A stretch of 64,000 nt of DNA from Bemisia tabaci (taxonomy: Eukaryota; Arthropoda; Insecta; Hemiptera; Aleyrodidae): positions 74,499,345 to 74,563,344 of the forward strand of contig NC_092794.1 of NCBI RefSeq assembly GCF_918797505.1, read 5' to 3'. The notes under the pieces are model-generated. The model did not search any database, was not told the origin of the DNA, and worked only from the letters and a program-made list of their open reading frames with translations. A program made the position numbers and the translations under genes. Each line of letters opens with the position of its first letter. The first letter of the stretch is position 1. Below, one piece after another: positions 44,870 to 58,005 of this stretch.

Positions 44870-47365
44870 GATTGGAGATAGACCCTGAGACAAGATGGAG
44901 AAAATAACTTTTTTTTTGCTCTGATGAATAAATTCAATAACCTTAGAGTTACGATGGCAAATATAATTTATTAAGGACTGTAAGGACTGTTTTTAAAAAG
45001 TTTTTAAAGCTTTTAAATGAACAAATTCTTCACTTTATAAAAAAATTAATAAAAAGTCTAGCGACCAAGTAACAGCTATTCGACTTTCAGAAAAATATCG
45101 GCCTAAAAATATTGGGATATAAAATCTAATGATGCTTCTACAAATGAGCAAAAATCACTATTTACTTAGAGGAACCTATTGGTTGTGATGCAAAATTTAA
45201 TGCAGACATATTCCCGACAACAAACTGAACAGATTGAGAACAATAAATATATTTCAGCGGTGTACTTCCGATGTTTATGACCTTAGCAGTATCTTAGAAC
45301 ACATTCTTTTACTCTTGATGCGGAGCATATACTAAAATATTAGAGAAGTTGAGAAGAGGATGGAGAGATTATATTTCAGAGGTAAAAAATAATTATGTTC
45401 AGTTAGGTACTAATATTTTTACTACAAACCATGAAAATGAACTACAAAATTTTGAGAGAACTGATTGGAAAAAGTACCCCTAAAAAACTTGTAAAATTCT
45501 GCTTAGAAAGGAGAAAAATACATGAAAGTTAGGGGAATGATAGTCAAATTGAATTTCAACGATAGTTTTAAAGTAGCTGGTGTGATAAGGACTACAGTAA
45601 CCTCTTGATTTCGAATTCGAGAAATTATAAATTCTTTCTCCTAAAATTGAGCATAAAATAAGGTTACTATTTAAAGCATTAGAAAAGTTCTGAGCTTTTA
45701 TGGATCTTCAAGTTTTCGACCATTCCAGTATTTTACAGAAATGGTGATGCCAGTTAAACTTTTGAGGGATGAAGAATTGCATTACGCTCATGTCTGAAAC
45801 TGACAATTTTGAATTGTTCGAAGTTTTTTAAAAATTCTAGTATTGTTTTGTCATTCCTGACAAGATTAAGCGAGAGTTGCAATCTTAAAATTAGTCTTTA
45901 GAAATAAAGTGGGTCTTAGATCACCCCTAAATGGCTATTCCCTCAGTTACTTAGCGTCAGAAGAAGTCAAAGGCCTCTGAACCACATGTAGAACTGACCT
46001 CAAGGAAGCCGAATCATACTTTCCCATGAGAACTAAAAGGAGGGTAAGACTTTGAAAGTCAGGGTTTTCATCACAATTTTGAGATTATTTCATAAGTATC
46101 ACAGAGAACAGAACGTTTTTACTTGATTTGACATCCTTGAGTCCAAAATCGGCCCATCCCTGTCCGAAACATTGACCCCTGAAGTTGGGGAGCAGAGCTT
46201 CCCCTTAATGAAACGCTGGGTAAATACATTGACGAGGAGGCCCTGGCAAGAGGCGCTTACCTGGAAGCTGAATCTGACAGTCCTGAAGCCCTCCAGGACC
46301 TGGCTGATGGGGTACTGGACAAGTCCTAGACTTGTTACGTTTTTGGGTTTAGAACCCACCTTCTACCTCATTTGCGAAACCGTGGGGGGGGTTTCCAGAC
46401 AGTCACTCGGATTACTTCTGATAGATTACCAATGATAACACATTTTCTCAGGCCCCTGCGTCAATGGACCCCTAGACAAGGCGCGAATTCAAGCATTCTG
46501 ATACATGTTTCTTAACCAGAATTTTACGGAGAACACGATTCGCACAATGAAATTTACTGAAACCAACTCTTAACGAAGATATTAACCTTTTTATTTCACA
46601 TTGGTTATGCGGATTTTGAACTGCCCGCTCACAAGAAACTCAAAGCTCTATGTAAGTCAAATCGCGCACTACAATGGTTTCAGCAAGCCTCTCAATCGAG
46701 CAATGTTAATTTCCCACCATGTGTTGTTCAAACTACAAGCAATTTGCTACAGCTGAGCCAAAGCGTCAAGATTGAGGTTGCCAGATTTTTATATCGCAGA
46801 GACTGTCATGATAACGTTTAGCACGCGATGTGAATCACACAGAGCATTGAGTTTTCATGAGCGGGTGGTTTGAATTCACGCATCAAGAATCATTAAACAT
46901 CTCCGTAAGGAGTTGATTTCGTTAATTTTCGTTGAGCGTATCGTGAAATTTCTACGTGAAATTTTGGTTGAGAAACAAGTATCAGAATGCTGAAATCCGT
47001 ACCTTGTCTAGTAATCCATTCAGCAACCGGGTTGGATCGATTTTGGATCTCTTGATATTGGTTTTGGTCGATATTTCCTGACTCTCCGATTTTGATAGAA
47101 TACAATGCAAGACTGTGAAGGTAGCCCTGATTTTTAAAGTCAGGACCTCCTGGCTTCCAAGGAGCATCGGAGGGGGGGGGGGGGGCTCGGGATTATGAAA
47201 TTAGTATTCCTTGGGGTCAATTTTCTATTTGTCCCTGCAGTCCTTGACTTCGTCCATCCCAAAAGAACCGAGGGAAATCCCTGGTGCGGATGGTCGAGGA
47301 CACCCACTATGATGACATTGACAGGCACTTGGGTAAATAGGAAATATAAAGAAATTGAGGACTGA
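44870..47365. other. Intron sequence, AT-rich
   Basis: No gene or element boundary recognised. A short plus-strand stretch near 46220-46330 has non-AT-rich, protein-like composition but is interrupted by frame changes. Confidence 0.4.
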
Positions 47366-49209
47366 CTAAGAACCGTTTTCTTCATCAGTATCATAAAAAA
47401 AAGAAAATCTGCTAGTTCTGGATTCATCAACGATGCTAAGTAAATTTTCACAGTTCGAGTCAACATCATCATGTGGCAACAGTAGATAAAACCCATGATA
47501 TGCTGCTGGTACATGAGGCAATAGGCCCAGTAAAGTCCTGTACTTGGCAAATTTTATTTTATGTTGATTTGACGATGTTAGTAAAAATGGTAATCTTTCA
47601 GGAATACTTTGAATTTCATCTGACTTCATGTTAAACATTTGAAAATCCTTTTCTGCAATGGCTCTTTTGTAAAAAAGTGTGAAGGATCCTTGTTGCAAAT
47701 GAAAACATTCCATGGAGTCAATATCAGGGACTGAGTCCTTGAAGTACGGTTTAAGGCAATCAAGGGAGACAAAATCTTGATTTGTCATTTCAACAAATGA
47801 ATACTTTTTACTATGGTCAGAAATTATATGAATCCATTGAGTTGGAATGTATATTTCTGCCGCACTTTTCCTTCTCCACTTGTCAATTGTAATAAAATCA
47901 TTGTCACACTCATTCGCCAAGTGTTCAAACGGGAGAAATTTATGATTTATTATCTTGATCTGTGTGTTCTGAATGACATAAAGCCAAAATTTAACCAGGA
48001 GGGTACTTTTATTCTGCACAGTGCTGTTACTGAATACTGTAATATGGGTTACATGTGGAGGCAAAGAGAGGATAAATTTGTACAAACAGGATGCAATTTG
48101 CTCTGGTCCTCGACCTGCAAGGCCTTCATGCCATAAATACATAATGGCATCACCAGACTGAAGATCATGAATGCAAAAATTATACAAATACAGCTGTCTA
48201 GCATAGTATGCTTTATTACAAGCTGGAGAAGGACTTGGCAATATTTTTTGCAGACTAAAACAAACCACAACATGATCAGAATTGATGGTTCTTATTGTTA
48301 ATTCTTTGTCAAGTTTTGCAATTGCCATTTCTTGCAAGTGCATCTCTTTTTGCTCTATTGCCTGTTGCATTTCTATTGCACTACCGTAAGCAATATCTAG
48401 CTCCACCTTGTCACACGTTAGACATGCCTCAAGAGGTCTTTGGAGATGGAGGTTAAGCTGAGCATTAAAAGTGTTCCTATAAAATGTTTCTGTCACAGGT
48501 TCCGAGTTACGTTCAGTGCAATAATCTACATATAGATTATACATTTTTGTCACAGTTAAATATTGTGATAAATATTTGAGATGCGGGTTAATGTGTCGAG
48601 AATAGTCACTCGTATATCGCGGAAATAATTTGATATGTTGTTTGATCAGGTTGACCTTGGAATCAGGAATTTTATTGGCTGGTTTACCCCTCCCTCTTTT
48701 ATCAGGTGGCAAAAAACCACTCTCTGATACTTTCTTTTTTTTAATCGAATAGGAAATGCGTTTGTGGGAAATATCAAGAGTTCTCCTGAAAAATTCTTTG
48801 CAAACTCTTTGAGCATTTAAGAAGTACTTGCAAGCTACATCCTTTGAGTAAACAGGACACTTCTTTTTCCTCCTTTGAACATTTTCTAGAATCACGAGCT
48901 GACAAAGGTAAGATGTTTGAATGTTCCAATCTCCAAGGGACCAAAACTCAGTGAAGATTTGCTGACGGACAGTTTCAGGGACATTTTGGTTGCAGTGAAA
49001 ACGGCAATTGTGAATAAATTCTCCACACCTCTTAGCGGCATGTACTTTCATGTTACGATCTACGTACTCCTTCCCCTCGTTTCTTGCTTTGCGCAGTTTA
49101 TTTCGTTTCCATTCTTCAGGATTCCTGAACCTTTTCCTTGTACTCCCATTAGGTTCCGCAATCAGCAGAGAAGAGAGGTCATTGCCTGAATTGGAGGGGA
49201 CACTCAAGT
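47366..49209 (-). CDS. DUF7869-like transposon-derived protein exon inside the zinc-finger gene
   Basis: The minus-strand frame (613 residues after the acceptor) begins at a strong polypyrimidine acceptor (TTTTTTTCCTCCCCAG, AG at 49210-49211). It contains an RKRFRNPEEWKRNK basic block, a CRFHC/FWSLGDWN region, CKYFLNAQRVCKEFF, GRGKPANKIPDSK and a C-terminal core. The architecture matches, from memory, arthropod proteins with a DUF7869 domain. Those usually carry SDSCxGQNRN in the core, whereas here the matching segment is SNSTVQNKS, so the presumed key Asp is Asn. It is intact, with no stops over 1.8 kb. It may be a domesticated copy, or the last exon of its own or the zinc-finger gene. Confidence 0.62.
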
Positions 49210-50979
49210 CTGGGGAGGAAAAAAAGGGACAAAGGATCAGCCAAGTCACTGTTTTGAAAGCTCTTGTTGTTTTTTCGTTAATTATTAAATTCCAGCAGGA
49301 CTGATCAAATGAAGACTGAAAATATTCTAAAACCGTATCTGTCGACCTGTAATACAATCATATCGACCTACAATACAAAACATTAAGAAAAAAATCTTTC
49401 TTTTGGAGGTCATGTTTTGGTTATGCAGCACCTTCAATGATGTGTGCCAAGAATGAAGGATACTCATTTCCATCAAATAATAATCAAAGACAACCGAGAA
49501 ATCACTGAAACCTAAAAGCTAAATTTCTTTGAGGAACTATTGCTGAAAGCAATTAATAGTAAGTTATAAAATTTTGCATCACAAAAACTGAAAGGTTAAG
49601 AGAGACCAAAAAATTGATTATTGTTCAAAGGGTTTTCGACAGAATTTTAATGAGAAGGACTTGTAGTGACAGTCCGACCTCAATAAAGAAGAAGGAATAG
49701 TGGATGTTTGTACTTGCAGTTCTCTTCTGTTTTGTACAGGCACATTTAAACCGATTTATTTCCAAGACTTAGTTGTAGATCTTCACTTAATTTTTTCTAC
49801 TTTAAATACAAAAAATTGAACAATTACTTAGAAGTAAACTAATTTTATGCAGTCTTTAATGACATTCATCATTTTATATTATAACTGAAAGGTTCCGAGA
49901 ATATAAATGTTCCTTGAAATTTTCACATAGAGATATTAATTCTGATATGTAAAAATTGGAAGATCAAATCTCTGGATTTAGTGTCAAAACATCATTTAGT
50001 ACTTTTTGCACTCTATAAGGCCTTCAACATATTTCAAATAATTAAAACTGTTTAGAGAGGACAAAACTATCACTTGGCATTCTCTTGCACTGGACCTGTG
50101 AATTATAAAATGAGAAAAATGATGGAGATAACAGACTGAAGACTTTAGAAAGAAAAGTGGAATACAAGACTCAATAGAGAGTAGAAAAACTTTTGTAATG
50201 CAAAAATGAAAATAGACATTATTTGAAAGCATCAACAACGGTTCCACTCTCCTCTCATGAGTGAGATTTTTGGATTACAATCAGGTTCAAGTCTTCAATA
50301 CCACAATTTGAGAAATTTCTTGATAATCAACCGCAATGAAATGTTCTAGCTCCTTCAAGAACACATAGCACTAAAATATCACTCACGGTGAATTTGAAAT
50401 GGAACGGTAATAAAATGGTTTCAAAATTGTTAAGCACTCATCTGAAGTCTTAGCCTACAAAATTCTACACAAAAGCATATGACTTGTATGCACCACAAAT
50501 AAAATTGCCTAATTTTGGGATATTTTAGAACATCCTCCACATATTAACAAAGAAAGGGAAAAGCTTCTTTAAGGATCAGCAAATAGTGGACAAGAAGACT
50601 TTTAGAATTAAAGGAGGAGCGGATGGATACCTCCAATTCATGGATTATGTCACCTTTCCTCTAGCTTGTTCATATTAGATTTTAGAGAGACAGGCATAAG
50701 TGTCCACATCATAGAGATTGGATTGGTGGAGAAGCGAAATGCCGACAGTTGGAGAACCTCCACCCATCATATGCCATTAAAACCCTCACATTGCAAGGAC
50801 AGAAAACAATTATTAAAGCACCTTGCTTGTTCAACAAGCCCTAAAAGTCATAAATGTTGGGACTTGATCCATTCTCAATGTAGATACCATAAGAATCCCA
50901 TCAGTGTAAAAATATATCAGCTCTTTTAACCCTAATTTATCGACGGTAAAAATCGCATATTCTTTACAAAATTGCCGCA

Positions 50980-51028
<49 letters not shown>

Positions 51029-51505
51029 ATATATTTTTCTTCCAATTGGGGAGAGGGGCTGCTAGAATGGAAAGGTCTATTTAAAAACTGGAAATGGTAT
51101 GAACCTCCTACCGCCCTTTGGAAAAGTAAAGAGGAATATCAGATGTCACGAAAGTTGATCTAGAACTTTTGTTCAGGAGGAAAAATTGGGTCACTGAAAC
51201 TCAGGACAGCTGTTGCTTTGAGTGAGGGTGCTCTCAAGTGAAACATTGCTATTAATGAATTTATTATTTCAACACATAGATAACACCTGTGCAGTTCGGC
51301 AGTTTCACTCCGGAGGTACTCAGTATTTTCATGTATTAAGATATGAAGCTTAGCTGTTCTTTGTACAGTTTTTAATGGGACTGGCATAAATTTGAATTTG
51401 AAACTGAAATTTGAATTAACGATCATTATTGTTCAGATCGAAACCCTGAAGGATCCTGCAACTATGTATGACCCTCTCCATGAAAAGTTAGCAAACATAT
51501 CTTAC
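49210..51505. other. Intron sequence upstream of the DUF7869-like exon
   Basis: AT-rich, with a long poly(A) run at 50988-51026. A first exon for the DUF7869-like frame might be here but was not identified. Confidence 0.4.
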
Positions 51506-51755
51506 CAGTATGAATGATGGCATGTTTGCGAAGATCTGATCTATAGTAAAAAGATTTACTACAAGTGGGACAGTTGTAAGGGCGAACTCGCTCATGGATG
51601 ATGGAATGCGCTTGTAAAATAGCTTCCTCAGCATACGATGCTCCACAGACTTCACACATGAACTGGTTGTCACCTTTGTGTGTTTCCCAATGTGTTTTCA
51701 AGTCAGAGCGTCCATCAAAAGATTTATCACAGTAGTCGCACGGATAAGGAGGGCC
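51506..51755 (-). CDS. Zinc-finger gene, exon with three C2H2 fingers
   Basis: The acceptor TTTAATTTTTTCCAG ends at 51756. The exon opens in phase 0 with GPPYPCDYC and ends after HTG in phase 1 before GTAAGA. Fingers: YPCDYC...HWETH, FMCEVC...HSIIH and YNCPTC...HAIIH. Joined to exon 53745-54137 it gives a normal seven-residue linker (HTAGPPYPC). Joined to 41384-41730 it completes HTGIRPYEC. Confidence 0.9.
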
Positions 51756-53744
51756 CTGGAAAAAATTAAAGGTTGGGACTTTATCACAGATAGATATGAC
51801 ACATGAGAACAGTTTCTCTGAGTATTTTTAGAGTAAGGTTTCAACTTTTTGTGAAGTGAGAATAAAACGCACGTTCTACAAAAGTGATAGAACAGAATCG
51901 CTGGTCTCATAACTGACTATTTTCATTTTGAAATGCAATTTAAAACAACCTCACAGGACACAATCCCTCCAGAATCACACTAGTTGGCCTGAAAGCTTGG
52001 ATTTTAGTTTTGACTTATACTTTTCTTTACTTTGAGTTCTGAAGTTATGGAATTTCTTGCCTTCCTTATCGTGAGAAAAGGGCCAATACAAAATATTTAT
52101 TTTCTGAACCTTTTCTCTAGTATTTTCCAGTTAGCATTGTTTATTTTACTTCATTTGCTACGCAAGAAATTTGCTAATTTTTTAAATTCTCGTTTTAAAA
52201 AGTATACTGCAGGAAGAGGATGTTAAACGACAGAAGTGGAGGAAGAGGATGTTAAACATCAGAAGCGCAGGAAGAGGATGTTAAACGTCAGAAGCGGAGG
52301 AAGAGAATGGAGAGGTAAGCACCAGATGAAGAGAAAGTACGTGTTACTATCATCTAAAGGTGGAGACAATTCGTGAAAAAAGTTTTCCGAAAATCAGCTG
52401 GTAGGTAATAATTAAAAGTAGGTCATACATAAAAAAAAGGAGAAAGGATGAGAGAGGTACAAAAATGAAGAGGGAGGTGTCATGACAGGTGCATTAAGTG
52501 TAATTGAAACAGCCCGAGGAAATGGGGTTAAGCAGAAGTTGAAAACAAATTTTAATAATAACATGGATAAAGAAATGCGAGTAATAAGACAATCAGAAAT
52601 AAGCAGAGGAAAATTCAGTGAGAAAGAGCGAGACAGTAAACATGAGATGGATTCAGTGAAGAATCTCTGTTAAAAGTTGTTATTCATCAATGATCTAAAG
52701 TTCTAAGCAATCGTCAATAGTCAACAATACATCATGTCCTGTCAAAACGAACTGCAGTTTGCATGAAGAGTCTTCAAGAGAAGATTTTACAAAGCTGAAG
52801 TCGCAGAGAACTGAATGGAGTGCCCAGTGGTTGTTGTTACCTGTTGTCAAAACTGTTTTTTTTTTTTCATACAAATGTAAGAAAAATAGGTACATAGGCT
52901 GTCGCAAAAGGATTTCTTCGTATGAGCAAACGGAGGCAGACCTCAATATGCGGTTTTTTACAGTCGTAAGGTTCAATGTAATAGCCCAAGAATAATACAT
53001 AGTTGAGCTTATTTGACTGAAAATTTGCAAAGTCATGGTCCTTTTTTTGGAGCCGTGTTGGACGGTGCCCTCCAGTATTTTCAGACACTTTTCACCCAAC
53101 AAAAAATAATTTAAAAAGGGGCTGCGTTTATTTTACGAAAACAATCAATTGAAGTATTCTATGAAAGGGCATCCACTTGACTACTTTTCTCCTCATGATT
53201 TTGCAGTTTTGCTTTTTTTTAAAGTACTTAAATACTATCCTTTTTATGCATAACTGGGGAGTAAATTGACAGCAAAAAAAAAAAAAAAAAAAAAAAGATG
53301 AGGTGCAACCTTTCTTCTGCCATCAAATTGGATCTCCTGCCTCTTGTGGTTTTCTCAGTATTAGAAATAACAAAAATAATGAAGCATTAGGTCTGACTCA
53401 AGGAAGAAAATACAGGATCATGACCCTCTATTTTTTCATGGATTCCTTGCTTGAGTCTTGATGTGTGAGTCTTGATGTGTGAAAATGCATGATATTCTGA
53501 TGAAGGACTCACAACTCCTTCATTCCAGGGCGCTTTTTGGCAATCTCTTTGGTAAAAAAGCTGTATTGCCATTCAAAAGTTATTAAACTCATTAATTAGT
53601 CCCACCTTCTACCATTCTGTTTGCCTACTTGCAATTATAACAATAGGTACTGAATACCCTGTGAAACAGAAAACTTGACAAAACATGTCTGGAACTAGAG
53701 AAGTGTAGATATGGACTAAAAAAAAGCAAGAAAAGAACACTCAC
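51756..53744. other. Intron of the zinc-finger gene
   Basis: AT-rich 2-kb intron. It holds a short GAAGAGGATGTTAAAC(G/A) direct repeat near 52212-52300 and a poly(A) run at 53275-53296. No other feature is supported. Confidence 0.6.
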
Positions 53745-54137
53745 AGCAGTATGGATTTGCTTATGCCGATCCAGCTGTTCCCGATTTTTAAATCCTAGAT
53801 TGCAAATATTACAATTGGAATGTCGGCGGGGATCCTCTTGTGATAACCGTAAAACATCACTGCCACCGTAACTCGACTCTACCGGATAGTCAAGATGAGA
53901 ATCTTGATTTTCTTCTGACATATCATCATCATACTGATCCAGATGTATGCTAAATGGGTCCACTATCATTACAACCTCCTCCGACTGCTCTTCTTTGATA
54001 TCCTGGTGACAACTATCATCATCTTCATCGTCTTCATCGTCCTCATCCTCATCAATAGAATCATGTAGTGCATCTATATCTTGCTCTTCTGGTTCTGATT
54101 TGATTTCTGTTTTAATATATGGCTGTGAATTTTCCTT
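53745..54137 (-). CDS. Zinc-finger gene, acidic linker exon with first C2H2 finger
   Basis: The acceptor CATATTTTTCAG ends at 54138 and a GTGAGT donor follows 53745; 131 codons, phase 0 at both ends. It opens KENSQPYIKTEIKSEP, containing two psi-K-x-E motifs (IKTE, IKSE) of the kind often sumoylated in ZAD proteins. An acidic run of Asp/Glu follows, then a single finger, CNICNLGF...HKQIH. It links the dimerising ZAD to the finger array. Confidence 0.85.
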
Positions 54138-55149
54138 CTGAAAAATATGACAATCATGATTGATTGTAAAACTTCATCAAAAATTCCCGTTTAACGTTAA
54201 CATTACCAGAGCTCTTATTAAAAACAAGCTTATCAAGCATAGTCAAAAGTATATTTCCGGATCTTCCATTAGAAATGAAGCTATGGTGAAGCACTGAGAT
54301 TTACAATTTGATGGGTGCCACGTTAGGCAAATTTTCAAGAACTATTCCCCACTTTAAAACGCCGTAGGCTTAGGGGGGCGAATACTCCCTATCACTGTGT
54401 GGGGGAGACGGGGTCTTAGATAAATGGAATACCCCCCCCCCCCCATGAAGGGAGGTCGTCGGGACCTCGCCTCAAAGTTACTCAAAATTTACCTCTATTA
54501 GGATGAATTTTAAGGCTTTTGTAACTCAAATTTTGTATTCATTTCTGCACAGAAAGTACCCTTTTTCTGCATTTTTGGCTCAAGATTCTTTGGAACTGAT
54601 TAATTTAACCGATTTTTTGTTTCATATTTCTTTTCCTCCACCCATAATTTCTGGGAAGGGGGGGGAGCAAATGATACTATCTTCAATTTTAGGGGGGCCA
54701 GGCCCCCTGAACCCCCTAGCTACGCTCATGTAAAAGGCACAAGTTACCTAGTTTAATAAGCTCAAAGCTTTACTTGAAACCCATTTTCTCAAAACATTTG
54801 CTTCTGAGCAGGAGCACTAAGCAGGTCTGGAACAAGCGAACATGTCACGATTCATGAACAACCTGATCTCTTATTCTCTTGCTACATATTTTGACATATG
54901 GAATATGATGTCGATTTTCAGCTACAGATAATATTAGAGGCTACATGAGGACTTTTACGGTCAAACAGCATATACTCATGTCAACGTGGGTCTAAGATTT
55001 TGCGCATACATTCAACTGTTTACTTGGTTGAGAGCTGTAAACTGTTCCGAGATTTACCTCAAAGATTTGTGCGACGAAAAAAGAGGAGTTACTCCCCTTT
55101 AAAAAAAACTATATGGGTAGAAAAGGGGGTGAAGAAAAAAGGTGGTGGA

Positions 55150-55620
55150 GAAGAGCTGGCTGGCCAGATTGTACCTCTTGCTCTTGTCCAAGAAAAAGAA
55201 AGGAAAGTTCTAGGGGCTGACAGACTAGACCAATCGAGTTGAAGGCCAGACCGTACCTCTTACTCCTAGAAAAAGGTGAATGGACGTAGATGAGGTTTGA
55301 AAGGGCTAATTGGCCAGACCAATTGATTTAACGACCAGACGATACCCCTTGTCCTTTCAGAAGAAAAGGAAAGAAAGTCCCGAGAGCTGACTGGTCAGAC
55401 CAATCGAGATAACGACCAGACCGTACCTCTTGCTTCTAGGGAAAAAGGTGGACGGACAAGATAGCACAAAAAAATAACAATAAGAATGAGAATAAAAATA
55501 AAAAAATATAAGAGAATAAAAGGGGAAAAAAGGAAAAAAGAGAGGGGATTAAAAACTGACTGGCCAGACCTATTGAGTTAATGGCTAGACCGGACCTCTT
55601 GCTTTTAGTCAAAGAAAAAG
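55150..55620. repeat. Degenerate repeats of a GCCAGACCGTACCTCTTG module
   Basis: At least four copies of a module reading roughly CTGACTGGCCAGACCAAT, a short gap, then GACCAGACCGTACCTCTTG and an A/G-rich run. They are spaced irregularly (about 90-170 bp), so this is not a strict tandem repeat. Confidence 0.65.
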
Positions 55621-56858
55621 AAGATGAAGTGAGCAGAGAGGGAGGATAATATATATAGGAATAATGAAACAAGAAAGAGAGAATAAGTAACTCAGTGATA
55701 GGGATTTACAGGACAAATTTTAATGAAGAAAAAAGAAACAAGGTCAATTGAAAAAGAAAAAGGGACCATCTAAGTGATATCATGCTAACTATGAACAAAA
55801 AGAAAAAAGGAGAAAAACTAAGGGTATCAACGCCTGGATTCCAACTATATTTCCACTTAACCGATCCAAAACCAACTTAACCGACCAAAACCAAACGCCT
55901 ATCTCGAGGATCGAACTCCGAGCGCAACGACGCTCTCGCCAACCTGAATTTTGCAGTTGCGACCAGGGATCCTCATTGCCTCCAGAGCACTGCAGGCCAG
56001 CGCTGGGGGTAGCTAAATCAGCACACTACTGTCCTGTTGCCAAATGTGCAAGTGTTTTGTAGCAGAAGAGGACAGCCGCACTCTCACCTCTCGCTCTGTT
56101 CTGAAACGCTACAGAAACCCCCAAGAGTATTTCCCTGATCACCACATTTTCTTTCCATTATTCTGAATATTTTGGCAGAGCAATGTACAAAGTGGGTGAT
56201 TTTGGATACTTGTAAAAGGGGAAGAGTCGCATAATCTTAGCAATGTTGACATGGGTGTATGCTGCTTGGTCGGAAAGGTCCACATACATTTGTTACAACG
56301 CACATTAAATAATCAAATGATAAAAACAATATTATTATAACACGCCGCAATTGCCGCACTCCTCCTTTGTACCAAAATAGAATAATGCCACCGGTGCAAA
56401 GATAAAAAATTTAAAACTTTAATAAAACTTCATTAACCGATATCATCTAGAGCGGAAGCATCGTATGTTGACACTGAAGTCAAGAATTGTTTAGGTCACC
56501 ACTCATCAGTGGTGCCATCTGACTGCATAGCCCTGTCTTCATTTGTAAAAATGGATGCTCAAAATGTCTGAAAGTCAGGATGATTCGATTGATGGGTGTT
56601 GCATTTTAAAACAGAGCAACGCGACTCTATTTTGATCAACAATTGCGATCAGATATCGCAATCGCATACTGGCATTCCTCAGAGCTCGTGCGTGCGGTCA
56701 GGTGAAGTATTGGGTGAAATTTGACTGTAAGTATTGTTAAACTATTTACCAGCCACAATTATTATCATCAAAACAAACGAGGCATGCTTCATTCAAGTAT
56801 TTAGGTTTGAGGTTATGTGCACTCTAAGCATAACAATGCTTTGAACAATGCTGCTGGA
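55621..56858. other. Intron sequence, nothing firm
   Basis: A GA-rich stretch to about 55830, then mixed sequence. A B-box-like GTTCGATCC on the minus strand near 55911 lacks a correctly spaced A box. Confidence 0.4.
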
Positions 56859-57048
56859 TGTTATGATAGTGATCTAGTATAGTATATCTCATATAGAGAG
56901 CGCTGTGCTCTCCTGTACACTACTGTGACCGAGGACGGCCGGAAGCCGATCCAACCCAAAATAGATTCATCATGGCTGCCTAGCTATCGTCTCGCCTTTT
57001 CATCTTCTTTCCTTTCCTTTCTTGATTAGGATTGCTCCTATTCAAACA
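56859..57048 (+). repeat. 5' LTR, 190 bp
   Basis: Starts TGTTATGATAG and ends TTCAAACA. The first about 50 bp recur at 61411-61460. Confidence 0.82.
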
Positions 57049-57399
57049 TGGTGCCGAAACCCGTTCTCCGTTCGTAGTTTCGCGAAATCGGTAGTTTTGA
57101 GCTCTACGCGTAACCGTATTTCGTCGAACACGGCGGTTGAAAGTGCGTGCGACGTCGAATCGAACTTTTGAAAGTGCGTGCTAGCGTACCCAGCAGTGCG
57201 GCATATCTTTGAAACGCGTCCGATAGTGCGTGATGAATTTCTTCATCTTCTTTCGAACTAGCAGCAAATGCTCTCGATGTGCTAACTCGAACTCTCTCTT
57301 TTTAAATTTCACACCAAAGTGCTACCTACGTGTGTTGAAATCAAAATTCTGTAATCAGCTGCAAGTGGCCTATTTCCTTTATCATGCAAGACACGACGA

Positions 57400-58005
57400 G
57401 TGCTGCTGCTCAGCAATCTGCTAAGAACTCTCGATTTGTGTTTTCATAAAGTTGTGAAATCTGTATTTGTTGCCGGTCTTCTTCCTCAGCATGATGACAT
57501 TAGGGTGCAACTCCTAATGAAAGAGAGGAAGCTGGACGAAGTGGTGTTGTTTGCTCAGACAATGCACGCGTCACAACTACAGTCAAAGTCGATGGAGGAA
57601 CCGACCGAAAATTAACTAGTAAATAAGGTGGAACAAGGAAGATCCAGCAATGTCAGAGGACGTGGAAGGCGTGGGAGAAGCAGTGCTATCTGTGAACAAG
57701 CGACATCGTCTAACTTCACCCGCAACCACAATCCTCAACACGGGCGTCAATCCAGCTTTGGGAAGCAGAAAGCCTGCAAGTCCTGCGGAAATTCAATCCA
57801 CTACTCCGGTAAATGTCCTGCCATGGGAAGAAGCTGCTCCGTCTACGAGAAACCCAATCGCCTGAAGAGGGTGTTCAATAAGCAAAGCGTCAGGTTTGTG
57901 GAGAATGACTTCTCTGGCGATGAAGACGACTACTACCAATCGACAGACGATGATGGACCCAGCCTCTTCATTGGTGCTGTCAATGGGGTTCAAGATGAAC
58001 AATGA
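57400..58005 (+). pseudogene. Gag remnant with zinc knuckle
   Basis: Two frames in series (57400-57615 and 57628-58005). The second has a basic RGRGRRGR stretch and a CCHC knuckle, CKSCGNSIHYSGKC. A second knuckle is degenerate (its expected Cys and His are Tyr and Arg). An acidic tail follows. It represents the RNA-binding part of Gag; the capsid part is largely missing. Confidence 0.72.

Noticed and set aside
46172..46435. Gene fragment at 46172-46435
   Set aside because: The protein-like stretch changes frame at least twice and matches nothing I recognise; too weak to call.
55900..55960. tRNA-derived SINE on the minus strand near 55911
   Set aside because: A B-box-like GTTCGATCC exists, but the only A-box-like sequence is about 13 nt away instead of 30-40.
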